DNA of 64,000 nt from Saprospiraceae bacterium (GTDB taxonomy: Bacteria; Bacteroidota; Bacteroidia; Chitinophagales; Saprospiraceae). Below, piece after piece: positions 8,301 to 18,100 of this stretch. Position 1 is the stretch's first letter, and every line of letters begins with the position of its first letter. The stretch is from assembly GCA_016715245.1 (NCBI GenBank), contig JADKAS010000001.1:558001-622000 (forward strand). The letters are read 5' to 3'. The notes under the pieces are model-generated. The model did no database searches. It was not told the origin of the DNA and saw nothing but the letters and a program-made list of their open reading frames with translations. The position numbers were made by a program, and so were the translations under genes.

Positions 8301-9940
8301 TCTCCAACTTACCCACCGCCACTGCTAGTTTTCAAAATACACTTAAAATTGCCTTTTTTAACGGAAATCCTGCGACAACAGGCACGCTGATCGGTGTATA
8401 TAACGTCAATCTCCCTATGCCACCCGGCAAAATTATTGCAGGTCTAACCTACACATTTTCTACCTTTAATCTGTCGAATCTTTTTATGGTACTCAATACC
8501 GATGGAATGACTACAGGCATGGTGTACACTTCCGACCAATTTTTGGTCGATGAATGTGAATATCAGAATAATTTTATTGTTTCTGCTTCCATTTTGAAAA
8601 CCAAGACCATCAATTCTTTTTTGTGTACCGGGGATTCTTTGTTTTTTGACGGAGTTTATCTAAAAAATTCCGGTGAATATACGCAAATAAAGACTTCAAT
8701 TAATGGATGTGATACCGTTACCAAACTAAATCTGAAAGTTGTGAATAAAATCGAAATAACAACACCGGTTAATACATGTAAAGGGGATTCAGTACGTATC
8801 AATGGATTCTGGATATTTAGCGATACAATTATATCTTCACTAGACATTTCTTCCTTTGGTTGCGACAGTATTCATCAGTATGTTATTACATTTTCCCCTC
8901 CTCAGATCAATTTTCGGGAGATTAATCTTTGTTATGGCGATTCCATTTTTGTTAATAATAATTGGATATACGACAACTATACATTAAAAGACACGTTGCA
9001 GAACTTGCCCTGCCCCATTTTTTCAACCACAACATATTTATTTTCACCGAAATATTTTATAAACCAAAAGTATACTATTTGCCCGGAAGACAGTATTTAT
9101 CTTCATAACACCTGGATTCAAAGTGCTGGAGAATATCAGTTTCCTTTTCAAACTGCAAAAATGTGTGACTCCATTATTACTGTTGAAATAACTCAGATAG
9201 ATACACCCTCAGAACCAGATTTTGAAGTTGATTGTGACAAAAAATTGTATTATGCTGATATAGAGGAAAACCTCGCCTGGAGTATAAAGTGGAGCAATGG
9301 ATCCACATCAACCAATACCATTTATCAGGATTCAACAGAAGGCAATGTAATACTTTTTCATCCGGAAAATGGGTGTGAAATTACATACAACTTCAACCTT
9401 AAGGTTATTCCAGGTCTGGATGACATGCAGTTTTTTGATGACACAACCATTTATCCCGGTAAACCATTGCAATTATCTCTGCCATTGTCTGATTCTGTAT
9501 GGAATGTAAGATGGAGTCCAGCACGGTTGATGTCTTGTGATACCTGTTTTTCTAATACAATTACCACCAGAGAATCAGCAGAAATCATCCTGGATCTTTA
9601 TCACGTCACCGGTTGTGATTTTCGTCAATCTTTTGATATCACTACAGATGCTTCTTCAGACATTAACATTCCCAATGTTTTTGCTCCGGATAGCGGTATT
9701 CCGAATAATTTGTGGACATGGTCCATACCGGATTGTTTTTATGTACTTGATGTGAAGGTCTACGACCGCTGGGGTAATCTTGTTTTTAACCGTAAAAACC
9801 CAAATGGCATTAGTTGGGACGGAACCTTTAATGGAGAAATTCTCCAGCAAGGTGTTTACACTTATTTAACTACATATAAAACCCCGGATGGCTTTGTAAA
9901 AAACAAATATGGTGATGTAACAATTATTTTGATAAAATAA
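5378..9940 (+). CDS. Secreted LamG/FG-GAP repeat protein with T9SS type B tail
   Basis: 1520 residues. Signal peptide at the N-terminus (an in-frame ATG at residue 7 is an alternative start). A LamG/concanavalin-like domain (~35-215) is followed by an FG-GAP/VCBS-type propeller region (~470-880) with D-x-N/D-x-D-G loops such as DINFDGLAE, DFNQDGIPE and DFNQDGVQE. Several Cys-GD/GCDS-type repeat units (e.g. VCQGELLQING, TCKGDSVRING) occur before and after the propeller. The C-terminus (~1430-1520) is a gliding-motility/CHU_C domain with IPNVFAPDSG and VYDRWGNLVF, the T9SS type B sorting tail. It is a large surface or released protein; its ligand is unknown. Confidence 0.88.
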   Translation: MISDFRMASIKIFNLALLILLTNYVNGQFNKAILLNGCDNCLQIENSATTLQDIKELTIEAWIYANCSDENRIIIGKEWCNGENSFYLSINAGKLFWNTSKSGFCTTTDILQSKDVVIPVNSFTHIAVVRDNSSTKFFVNGNEVSSVWIRGSHNSIYSSNEPIRIGCYKKLNGEFSNYFSGLIDNVRIWNKALTLNELRNSLSNLMTGNETNLIVNLEMEGMQIGQNLSLPNKSNVYSTLIAKAFIYNSHSPYCISKENYDQIEIDLGPDKFICNNQQYELRHNLQFYKDIIWQDNSSTHNYYVSKTGKYNVRIETELCRFLEDTISIAFHPPDTTFLQYTVCQGELLQINGFTYDSPGTFLQSIQSVYGCDSLISIDIRHFPLTQENKFFSLNDAKSFTINGITYEKEGSYIQYFIDENGCIAILNITLIANKYECSIVDTEKCFINKPFPTVNFAINKLFESSASTAIYQSPLLFDMNNDCVPEIIMSGITGFQTSTRITSGISIVNSTDGETVSTIPTPYYSWGGPTTFALADINFDGLAEIVVATANDSQNPSNLRGRLVCYDSFGNRLWISNDTYGDFTGSLGSGGSPAFADFNQDGIPEVYIYNEIFNAQTGVKLAEGGFNGIGQASRSFNAYSYSTTIAADLDDDVNTLELAAGYSVYKVEITNTAGKNGNSMTAYNLTVDNNERDGYTSIGDINLDNKLDVIISSQGLGNNSRLYVYSLQNDVPVLIAKTSMPSSFGGCCPEASGAAFVGDINGNGSPVIGVTRPYLLLTYKYNGTTSLQENWRLSTNDESGTTGMTMFDFNQDGVQEIVYRDENFLRIINGSVQPPVDLSTFSCVSGTGSEYPIVGDIDNTGESKICVACASSGSRNRGKMTIFASPRNRQFWAPSRGIWNQYNYHVLNINDDLTVPQKQKNNATETNGRLNNFLVQASLLDPDGNFLQTATNIAGEITCLTFDSISNLYKVTFNVSNLPTATASFQNTLKIAFFNGNPATTGTLIGVYNVNLPMPPGKIIAGLTYTFSTFNLSNLFMVLNTDGMTTGMVYTSDQFLVDECEYQNNFIVSASILKTKTINSFLCTGDSLFFDGVYLKNSGEYTQIKTSINGCDTVTKLNLKVVNKIEITTPVNTCKGDSVRINGFWIFSDTIISSLDISSFGCDSIHQYVITFSPPQINFREINLCYGDSIFVNNNWIYDNYTLKDTLQNLPCPIFSTTTYLFSPKYFINQKYTICPEDSIYLHNTWIQSAGEYQFPFQTAKMCDSIITVEITQIDTPSEPDFEVDCDKKLYYADIEENLAWSIKWSNGSTSTNTIYQDSTEGNVILFHPENGCEITYNFNLKVIPGLDDMQFFDDTTIYPGKPLQLSLPLSDSVWNVRWSPARLMSCDTCFSNTITTRESAEIILDLYHVTGCDFRQSFDITTDASSDINIPNVFAPDSGIPNNLWTWSIPDCFYVLDVKVYDRWGNLVFNRKNPNGISWDGTFNGEILQQGVYTYLTTYKTPDGFVKNKYGDVTIILIK

Positions 9941-9966
9941 AAATAGTGTTTTTTCGTTCTTGAAGC

Positions 9967-10584
9967 ATGAAAATTTTATGTTTAATTTTTTTCTTTGGAA
10001 TCTTTTTCTGGCCAATGGATTCCTATTCTCAAGATCATTTTGCGTTGCAAAATTTTTCTGCTTTTGTCAAAGATAAAACGGTTGTTTTAAAATGGACAAT
10101 GAAACCGGGCAACACATGTTTCGGCATAGGAGTTTATCGATCAGAAGACAAACAGACATTCGATGAGATTGGAATAATTGGCGGAGTTTGCGGAAGTCCC
10201 GACCAAGCTGTAAATTTTACATTTGTCGATTCATTTCCTATAAAAAACCGACCTAACTACTACAGGCTAGTTCTTGGACTTTTAGGTGAATCCCAAATAT
10301 TGAAAATTACCTATTATGATTGGGAAAACACTCAATCAATAACTATCCCAAATCCTGCAGACATCTATACCAGTAGAATAATTTTTAAAAATGATGACGA
10401 AAAAGAGGCTGTTTTATTTATTTATGATGCTTTGGGAAGATACATTTACAAATCCGGATTTGAGAAAACAAATGATTTTTCATTGACAGACTTTTTTAGA
10501 AATGACAGATACAGAGGAATCTATTATTTTGAAATAAAAAATAAGGAATTAAAAACAATATCCAATGGTTCTTTTGTTTATTAG
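9967..10584 (+). CDS. Secreted protein with T9SS type A-like sorting tail
   Basis: 205 residues. Signal peptide (hydrophobic residues 3-18, then SYSQD). The middle (~25-110) looks like one beta-sandwich (VVLKWTMKPGN, FVDSFPIKNRPNYYRL) similar to fibronectin/FlgD-like segments. The C-terminal ~80 residues have the IPNPADIYTS and VLFIYDALGRYIY pattern of a T9SS type A (Por secretion tail) domain. It starts 26 bases after the big type B cargo gene and is probably co-transcribed with it; a partner role is inference. No catalytic domain is visible. Confidence 0.7.
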   Translation: MKILCLIFFFGIFFWPMDSYSQDHFALQNFSAFVKDKTVVLKWTMKPGNTCFGIGVYRSEDKQTFDEIGIIGGVCGSPDQAVNFTFVDSFPIKNRPNYYRLVLGLLGESQILKITYYDWENTQSITIPNPADIYTSRIIFKNDDEKEAVLFIYDALGRYIYKSGFEKTNDFSLTDFFRNDRYRGIYYFEIKNKELKTISNGSFVY

Positions 10585-10604
10585 TGTTGAATTAATCTTT
10601 TACC

Positions 10605-11825
10605 ATGTTTCATATTACACTGTATACTTTTTTTCTTATTTTTCTTTCCACATGTCAAAATGAAAAAACGGACCTGCTTTCTTCCTCTGAGGTTAAAGTA
10701 ATCAATAATTCAGGAGTTTTAAAAATAGTGCCTGGTGCTGAAAGACTACCTCAATATTATGACTTGATAAAAAATAAAAGAGTAGGGCTGGTCGTGAACC
10801 AAACCAGTATTGTACGTGGGGTACATCTGGTCGACAGTTTGATAAAAGCAGGCATTGATATTCAATTGGTTTTTGCCCCTGAACATGGATTCAGAGGAGA
10901 TGCTGATGCCGGGGAAAAAATAAAAGATGAAAAAGACAGTAAAACAGGAATATCTATTGTTTCTCTATATGGAAACAAGAAAAAACCTTCCGTGAAAGAA
11001 TTGGAAAATATTGATCTTATTTTATTTGACATTCAGGATGTAGGTGTTCGTTTTTACACCTATATATCTACTTTACATTACGTCATGGAGGCTTGTGCAG
11101 AAAATGATAAACCACTTGTCGTTCTGGACAGACCAAATCCAAATGCACATTATATAGATGGGCCAGTTCTGAAAAAGGAGTTTTCTTCATTTATTGGTTT
11201 ACATCCCATTCCTGTAGTTTATGGAATGACCATTGGTGAATATGCAAAAATGATCAATGGAGAAAAATGGTTGAGCAATGGGGTGCAATGTGAACTTACG
11301 GTAATAGAAAACAAAAACTATTCTCACGATTCCTTTTATGAATTGCCGGTCCGGCCTTCACCCAACCTTCCTAATGCAAGATCTGTTCTTCTCTACCCTT
11401 CCCTTTGTTTTTTTGAAGGCACGGAGGTTAGTGTGGGACGCGGCACAGAAACCCAGTTTCAGGTTTTTGGACACCCATCGATTACCTCATCCTATTTTTT
11501 TGTACCCATGCCAAATCACGGGGCAAAATCACCCTTACACCAGGGTGAAAAATGTTATGGAACAGATTTGACCACAAAAACCATAGAAGAATTATTGAAT
11601 GAAAAAAAACTCAATCTATCCTATCTTATAGAAATGTATTCTAAAATTAATAAAACAGGCAAACCATTTTTTCTGGAAAATTTATTTTTTGATAAACTTG
11701 CCGGAACAGATTCCCTGAGAAAAATGTTAATGGTTAAAACAACTGAAAAAGAAATCAGAGCTTCATGGAAAAATGAATTGGAAAACTTCAAAAAACTTCG
11801 TTTAAAATATCTACTGTATGAATAA
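10605..11825 (+). CDS. namZ: DUF1343 lipoprotein, NamZ-type exo-beta-N-acetylmuramidase
   Basis: 406 residues. The N-terminus has a hydrophobic stretch ending LSTCQN, a possible lipobox with Cys at ~18. The body matches DUF1343: RVGLVVNQTSI, FAPEHGFRGDADAGE, LFDIQDVGVRFYTY, LDRPNPNAHYIDGP and GTEVSVGRGTETQFQ. NamZ enzymes of this family remove terminal N-acetylmuramic acid from peptidoglycan fragments (family knowledge), so a cell-wall recycling role at the membrane is likely. It follows the T9SS gene by 20 bases. Confidence 0.85.
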   Translation: MFHITLYTFFLIFLSTCQNEKTDLLSSSEVKVINNSGVLKIVPGAERLPQYYDLIKNKRVGLVVNQTSIVRGVHLVDSLIKAGIDIQLVFAPEHGFRGDADAGEKIKDEKDSKTGISIVSLYGNKKKPSVKELENIDLILFDIQDVGVRFYTYISTLHYVMEACAENDKPLVVLDRPNPNAHYIDGPVLKKEFSSFIGLHPIPVVYGMTIGEYAKMINGEKWLSNGVQCELTVIENKNYSHDSFYELPVRPSPNLPNARSVLLYPSLCFFEGTEVSVGRGTETQFQVFGHPSITSSYFFVPMPNHGAKSPLHQGEKCYGTDLTTKTIEELLNEKKLNLSYLIEMYSKINKTGKPFFLENLFFDKLAGTDSLRKMLMVKTTEKEIRASWKNELENFKKLRLKYLLYE

Positions 11826-11903
11826 TAATAACTTAAAAAACTACCTGAAGAAACTTTAATCCTATTTCTACATCAATATCATGAAATTGTAAATAACTCA
11901 GGT

Positions 11904-14900
11904 TTGAATGAGTATGAACAACTTCAGGCCCTTCATCAATTGTTTAGTTTTTTGCTTGAAGAAATTACATTAAAAGAAAATATATCATTTCCTACTCTTT
12001 TTTCAAGATTGGCGTATGTTGGATTGCAATACAAGATGAATCAATCTTTTCTGTTTTATGCACATTGTTTCAGGAAATGTATTTCAAACGATATTATTCC
12101 GCTTTATGCGCGAATTTCTCTTGGAAAACATGTAATTCTGCAACTGTTAAAATTAACATCGGAAAATACTACCAGGATTCCTTCTTCTGGTTGGTCAAAA
12201 GATATTAAAAAATATTTCATCCGGGAAAAACCTGAAACCATTGGATTTTCACCATACATTGAAGCACTTGTTGTAGAGGTTGATGTTGAAAATTTTAAAA
12301 TGTTATTTATTGATGAAAAAAATGGCGATGAAATAAAAACAGCCATTTTTAATGTTGTCCACCGCAATGAAATATTTAATCAAAATATTATTTCTCTAAA
12401 CAAACATTTTACCTTACCCGTTCCTGTAAATTTTATTGACAATGAAATTACTAAAGACTTTGCCATTGTCCCGAAAGCTTTTGTCCTCCAGCCGGATCTT
12501 TTGATAGATGTTACTTCCATAGCAGAATGTTTTAAAGAAAATGGTAGTCATTCTGTAGTTTATCTATTAAATAAATTCAGAGGGTCTGATCCAAAAACAC
12601 CTGTTTTATTGGGGAATATTGTGAATTTTCTTTTTGAAGAACTGGTCAACAACCCTGACGTACTTTTGGAAAATCTTACACCCATTATCTTCCAAAAATT
12701 CGGTCTTCCCCTTACCCTTCTTGAAGATGATGAATTAAAAATACTATGGCAAAAAGTTGAGACGCATTTTCGAAACCTTAAAAGAGTACTAGCCATAGAT
12801 TTTAAGCAACTGGGAATAGATAAAAATAATTCTTTTATAGAGTCCTCTTTTTTTTCTAAAAAATACGGTATTCAGGGACGTCTTGACTTATTCGTTTTTG
12901 ATGAAAAAACCAAAACTTTTGCTATTGTTGAGTTAAAAAGTGGCAGTCCCTGGAAACCAAACGCGTATGGAATCAGCTCGGCACATTTTGCACAAACTCA
13001 GATATATGAAATGTTGATTCATTCCGTTTACGGAAAGAAGACGGAATACATTAAAAACTATATATTATATTCTAAAGAAAATGAAAAAGCTTTACGTTTT
13101 TCACCTTCATTAAAACTTCAGCAATGGGAGGTCCTCAAGGTTAGAAATGAAATTGTCATTTTAGAAGAATTAATGAAAAATTTGCCTGAAAACCACGAAA
13201 TATTTAATACAATCAATCTGAATGATATAGACTATTTGAACGGCTTTTTAGTGGGGGCTGTTAAAGAGTTTCAAAAATTATATCAAAACCTTTCTTCTTT
13301 TGAAAAAAAATATTTTTATAATTATTTTTCTTTTGTAGCCAGAGAATTTACCATGGCAAAAATCGGCGAACATGGTATTGATGCGTCACAGGGACACGCT
13401 GCATTATGGCTTGAAAATGTAGTGGAGAAAGAAAACAGATTTGCCATTATTACCAACCTAATGATAAAAGAAAATTATACCCAAACAGATGACCCAAAGA
13501 TAATTTTTCAGATAGACAAAGATGCAAAAGTGTCCAACTTCAGAAAAGGTGATATTGCCCTTATTTATCCTGCCGAAGGAAACGATCAGGACGTTTTATA
13601 TTCGCAAGTGTATAAATGTACCATCACTGATATACAAAAAGAGCAAGTTACGGTTACTCTTCGAAACAAACAAAACAATCAAACCTTTTTCCTTTCGCAA
13701 TCAAAATGGAATCTGGAAGAAGACCTTATTGACAGTTCCTTTCATAAACTTTATGAATCCTTGTACAATTTTCTTAGATCAAATGAAAAATTCAAAGAAC
13801 TTTTCCTTGGTTTAAAACCACCTCAGATTTCTAATCTTTCAATCGAAATTGATGTAGAAGATCATATCACATCGCAACAACATAAATTAATTCAAAAAGC
13901 GATACACTCAAAGGACTTGTTTTTAATATGGGGTCCTCCGGGAACAGGAAAAACCAATGTGGTTCTTAAAAAAATTATTAAAGAACTTTTTTTCAAATCT
14001 AATGAAAATATTCTTGTATTGGCGTATACAAACAGAGCTGTGGATGAGATCTGTAACGCGATGGCCAATATAAGTACTCTATTTAAAAGTAATTTTGTCA
14101 GGATTGGTTCCAAAGCTTCAACCCACCCTGATTTTTTAGAAAATTTATTAGATGTTCAAATAAAAAACTTTAATAAAAGGAATGAAATAAAATCCTTTAT
14201 TCAAAATAAAAGGATTTTTGTGAGCACTGTTTCAAGCATTCTTGGCAAACCTGAAATCTTTTCTCTAAAATCTTTTGAAACCATTATCATTGATGAAGCT
14301 TCCCAGATTTTGGAGCCGATGCTCTGTGGCCTCTTGTCAAAAGGTGCAAGAACCATCTTAATTGGCGACCATAAACAATTGCCTGCTGTCGTGAGGCAAA
14401 ACAAAAAAAGTACAAGAATTAGTGACGAAGAATTGTTGTCCTGTGGTTTTAAAGACACTTCATACTCTTTATTTGACAGACTTTTTCATCAATACAAAGA
14501 CAATGGTTGGGACCATTCTTATGGGATTTTATCGGAACAAGGCAGAATGCACATTAACTTACAGATGTTTGTTGATAGGCACTTTTACGAAAATCAACAC
14601 GCTCCACTTCCTACTATGGGAGGACAAAATTCAAAAACATATCTAACTTCACTGCACAGAAAAACCGACTATCTTCAAAACAGAATAATTTTTATTCATA
14701 CACCAACACAAATATCAGGAAACGCTAAAATAAATACATTTGAGGCATCTGTTTGTGCTTCCGTTTTGAAAGACCTTTGTGAAATTTACGAAAAAAACAA
14801 TATTCCCGTTACATCCCAGTCTTTTGGTATTATTACGCCTTTCCGCGCTCAGATAGCGCAAATACGCAAACATATTCTGGATGATACTCCTGAAATGGAG

Positions 14901-15191
14901 CCGAACGTAACTATAGATACTGTGGAAAGATATCAGGGAGGAGCAAGAGATGTAATACTTTTATCTTTGTGCGCCAACAACATGAATCAACTACAAAGAA
15001 TAACTTCCCTGAATGTCGGAGGTATTGACAGAAAAATGAATGTTTCATTAACAAGAGCGAGAGAACAAATTATTATGATTGGGAATAAAAATGTTCTCGA
15101 ATCACAATTTTTATACAAGGAATGGATACAGCAATCCAAACAATTCAGAATGGAAGATATCCTTAGGTATCAAGTACACGAAACTGATTGA
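11904..15191 (+). CDS. Dna2-like PD-(D/E)XK nuclease fused to SF1 helicase
   Basis: 1095 residues from the TTG at 11904. The middle (~315-375) holds a RecB/Cas4-type nuclease: GRLDLF, VELKSG (E-x-K) and QTQIYEML. The C-terminal half is a DNA2/NAM7-like SF1B helicase: Walker A GPPGTGKTN, Walker B IIIDEASQ, GDHKQLPAV, SEQGRMH, DTVERYQGG and SLTRAREQ. I see no four-cysteine cluster of the Fe-S type found in eukaryotic Dna2. The true N-terminus is probably upstream: the frame stays open back to 11832, and one extra A in the A6 run at 11835-11840 would join it to the ATG at 11818 overlapping the namZ stop. Role in DNA repair or defence is open. Confidence 0.85.
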   Translation: MNEYEQLQALHQLFSFLLEEITLKENISFPTLFSRLAYVGLQYKMNQSFLFYAHCFRKCISNDIIPLYARISLGKHVILQLLKLTSENTTRIPSSGWSKDIKKYFIREKPETIGFSPYIEALVVEVDVENFKMLFIDEKNGDEIKTAIFNVVHRNEIFNQNIISLNKHFTLPVPVNFIDNEITKDFAIVPKAFVLQPDLLIDVTSIAECFKENGSHSVVYLLNKFRGSDPKTPVLLGNIVNFLFEELVNNPDVLLENLTPIIFQKFGLPLTLLEDDELKILWQKVETHFRNLKRVLAIDFKQLGIDKNNSFIESSFFSKKYGIQGRLDLFVFDEKTKTFAIVELKSGSPWKPNAYGISSAHFAQTQIYEMLIHSVYGKKTEYIKNYILYSKENEKALRFSPSLKLQQWEVLKVRNEIVILEELMKNLPENHEIFNTINLNDIDYLNGFLVGAVKEFQKLYQNLSSFEKKYFYNYFSFVAREFTMAKIGEHGIDASQGHAALWLENVVEKENRFAIITNLMIKENYTQTDDPKIIFQIDKDAKVSNFRKGDIALIYPAEGNDQDVLYSQVYKCTITDIQKEQVTVTLRNKQNNQTFFLSQSKWNLEEDLIDSSFHKLYESLYNFLRSNEKFKELFLGLKPPQISNLSIEIDVEDHITSQQHKLIQKAIHSKDLFLIWGPPGTGKTNVVLKKIIKELFFKSNENILVLAYTNRAVDEICNAMANISTLFKSNFVRIGSKASTHPDFLENLLDVQIKNFNKRNEIKSFIQNKRIFVSTVSSILGKPEIFSLKSFETIIIDEASQILEPMLCGLLSKGARTILIGDHKQLPAVVRQNKKSTRISDEELLSCGFKDTSYSLFDRLFHQYKDNGWDHSYGILSEQGRMHINLQMFVDRHFYENQHAPLPTMGGQNSKTYLTSLHRKTDYLQNRIIFIHTPTQISGNAKINTFEASVCASVLKDLCEIYEKNNIPVTSQSFGIITPFRAQIAQIRKHILDDTPEMEPNVTIDTVERYQGGARDVILLSLCANNMNQLQRITSLNVGGIDRKMNVSLTRAREQIIMIGNKNVLESQFLYKEWIQQSKQFRMEDILRYQVHETD

Positions 15192-18100
15192 ACAATCAAT
15201 CTGCCTGTGTTTGTCACTGAAATTTTATAACAAATACCATCAAGATCCTTAAGAATTACACCTGCGTTTTGACTTTCAAAAAATAAATCTCCACCGGTAA
15301 TTTTTGTATGTACAGAAGGAAGAAATGGTAAACTTTCTGTTGAAACTATACCGGCAGCATTAATATATAATCTCCAAAGTGTATTGTTAGGCGCTCTCAG
15401 AATGAGTCCTTTGGCAGACTCTACAATCAATAAGTTTCCTGACATGAGTTTGTAGCTGGGAACTATAGGATTTGTCTCCTGCACAACCATTAATAACCCG
15501 CTATTGTCAACTGAAAGTCTAAATTTTGAAAAATCAGGCGATGTAAGCACCATTGATTTTGGATACGTGGCAACATCAATGTCTCCGGATATTTGTTTAG
15601 CCTTAGTATCGGAATTAATATTTTCTCCGGAAAAATTTACCTTACCTGCCAATAAAAATAAATAAGCTGACTGATAATAAATAGCCGGTTCTGTAATTTG
15701 CCATGAATTTTGGGGGTACCCTCTATTCCAGTCCAGATAGGATTTTAAAATGGGCTGCTGTTTAGGTGGTTGCAGCTGAATACAATCAGGGTTATATATA
15801 CCACAGGTATTGGTCAGGCAACAAGGATCCAGGTCGTATGAAGGGTTAACTCCACCTGAAAGAAATCCAGGGGCAGGACCATAAGTGGAACGTCTTACGT
15901 CTCCCCATAAATTATGGCCGTGACGAAACCAATTATGGTAAACGGTATTAATTGATTTCCCGGCATTCAAATGCTCCATATTGGTCAAAAAACATAAACC
16001 AACCGGATTTCTACCATGTATATAGTGAATATAATTATTGGTTATCGCGTTGATTGCTGCATTATTTGACGGATTCAGACCAAATTCTTTATAAGCAGCA
16101 AAAAGGTTTCCCATGCTAGTTTTTGTTCTGTTGCTACCCCATGTATGATTTGCATCGGACAAAAAAGAACGATAGGCGTCATTTTGATTTGTGTGGGCAG
16201 GCAAATTGTCATTTGTGGTTTCAATAGAATTCCTAAAAGTGTTTTTTATATCCGATGATACGGAGGGTGTAACACCCGGCAAAAATGTATAGTATAAAAG
16301 GGCCAATTGAGTAGGGATTTCAAATGGGTACACTGTATTCCACTGCTTAAAGTTACTTTGGAGATAATTGGTTTCTACGTAAGTTCTATAAGTGGAATTA
16401 CCTGTCAAATCGTATAAAAACACAGAAGCTACAAGTTTGCGCATAGATCTTTCATATACACTTGTTTCTTGTTCACCGGCGGCCAAAAGTCCTGAATTAT
16501 TAAATATCGTGTTTGGATTGTTAACAGCCCAGGTATATGCTTCTACAGCAGCAGTGTCTAAAATTAAGGCATATTGCTGAGCGCCCGGAACATTAATTTT
16601 TCTAAATTGTGACGAAGCCAATGCAAACATAGCAGAAGCCGAAAAGGAAGCACTTGTTGTTTTGGGTCCGTAATACCGTAAAGAATTGTCAGCTGAGGGT
16701 GGACTTGCCGTTGTGTAGTTTTGAACACCTACCAAACTAAAAACACCACCATCGTTGTCTTGCATTTTCAGTAACCAATCCGTTTCATATTTTATTTCAT
16801 CCAACAAATCAGGAATGCCGTTTCCGGATTCCGGTATTCCCATCTGATCACTTGCCCACGCTTGAGGATGTAACTGAAATGACATGAGTAAGTCAATCAC
16901 ACTAGCATACGCAAAATTTACATACTTATTGTAATCACCTGCGTCGTGCCAACCTCCTGAAACATTTCTTTTTAATCTTTCAACACCAGGATTTAAAAAA
17001 TTTAAACATAAGGTATCTGCCAGATGACAAGCTCCATCTATAAACCCGGAATGTGCAAAGGTGCATTCTTGGCGATTCCACATCTCTGATAATAGTACGT
17101 TTTAAAAGCGGCTTTAAAAATATTGTGATAAACAGTATCATTTATATCAAAATTTTCGGAATGAGTAGAGCCTGAAGAAACATAATATTTTCCTGGCGTG
17201 GTAAAAGATGAAAAATCAAAATACCAAATCTGATCTCCACTTTGAGTATGGGTTGCCCCACTATTCCACTGACTGACATTTGCGGTAAATACTATTTGGT
17301 GGGTAATGGCATTACGCAAAACTGTGCTGGTTCCGGGTGTAAACATATCGTTCTGATTAAAACCAGTGATCGGATTGGATAAAATGGCTATTTTCTGTTC
17401 AGTGGGTTTATACCCAAACTGGTCGACTTTAAGAATAGGAACAAATAAGGAATCTAATGCTCTTGCAACCGCTTTTTGAACATCAATCAACCCATAACCG
17501 TATGTATTATTGGGTGTTGCAGTTCCGGGGATTCCATTACAAATACTACCACCAAACAGAGGAAGTGTGGTTTTTTCCAGTATATCTTCTATCTGATCCA
17601 CCTCACCGGCCAGGTTTGGATTGGCTGAAATGATAAGTGCTACAGCACCGGCGACATGGGGCCCTGCCATACTTGTGCCGCTATAATTTGCATAGGTTCC
17701 ATTATAAACTATAGAAGATCGCACAGCTACACCTGGAGCACATACGTTTGGTTTTAACCGGTTTGAATTGTCAAAAGTAACTGGTCCTTTGCTACTGAAG
17801 TTGGCAATACCATTTGAACTGTTTGTGGCACCAACAGAAAAACTACCTTCAAAAAAAGCGGGTGGGTCAAATGTGGTTGAACAGGTACCTCCAGAATTAC
17901 CATTGGATACAACAATAACACAACCAGCATTTCTGAGGTTCATCATGGCCTCTTCCATCATGTAAATATTCAAAGCATTACATCCTTCAACAGGAGGGCA
18001 ACCCCAGGAGTTATTAATTACATGTGGCATTTTAGTTGGATCCCCATCTTCCGGTCCGTCTCCGTAGGCATAAGGTGCTAAAAACCATTCAAAACATTCC

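Noticed and set aside
8089..8322. Antisense ORFs inside long genes, such as this one in the 1520-residue gene
   Set aside because: Many similar 60-110-residue frames occur opposite real genes with no family motif, and AT-rich coding sequence produces them by chance.
14193..14218. AT-rich inverted repeat within the helicase gene
   Set aside because: It is inside an intact reading frame and readily explained by AT-rich codons.
17768..17965. Plus-strand ORF opposite the protease domain
   Set aside because: It lies antisense to the conserved Ser region and has no recognisable features.
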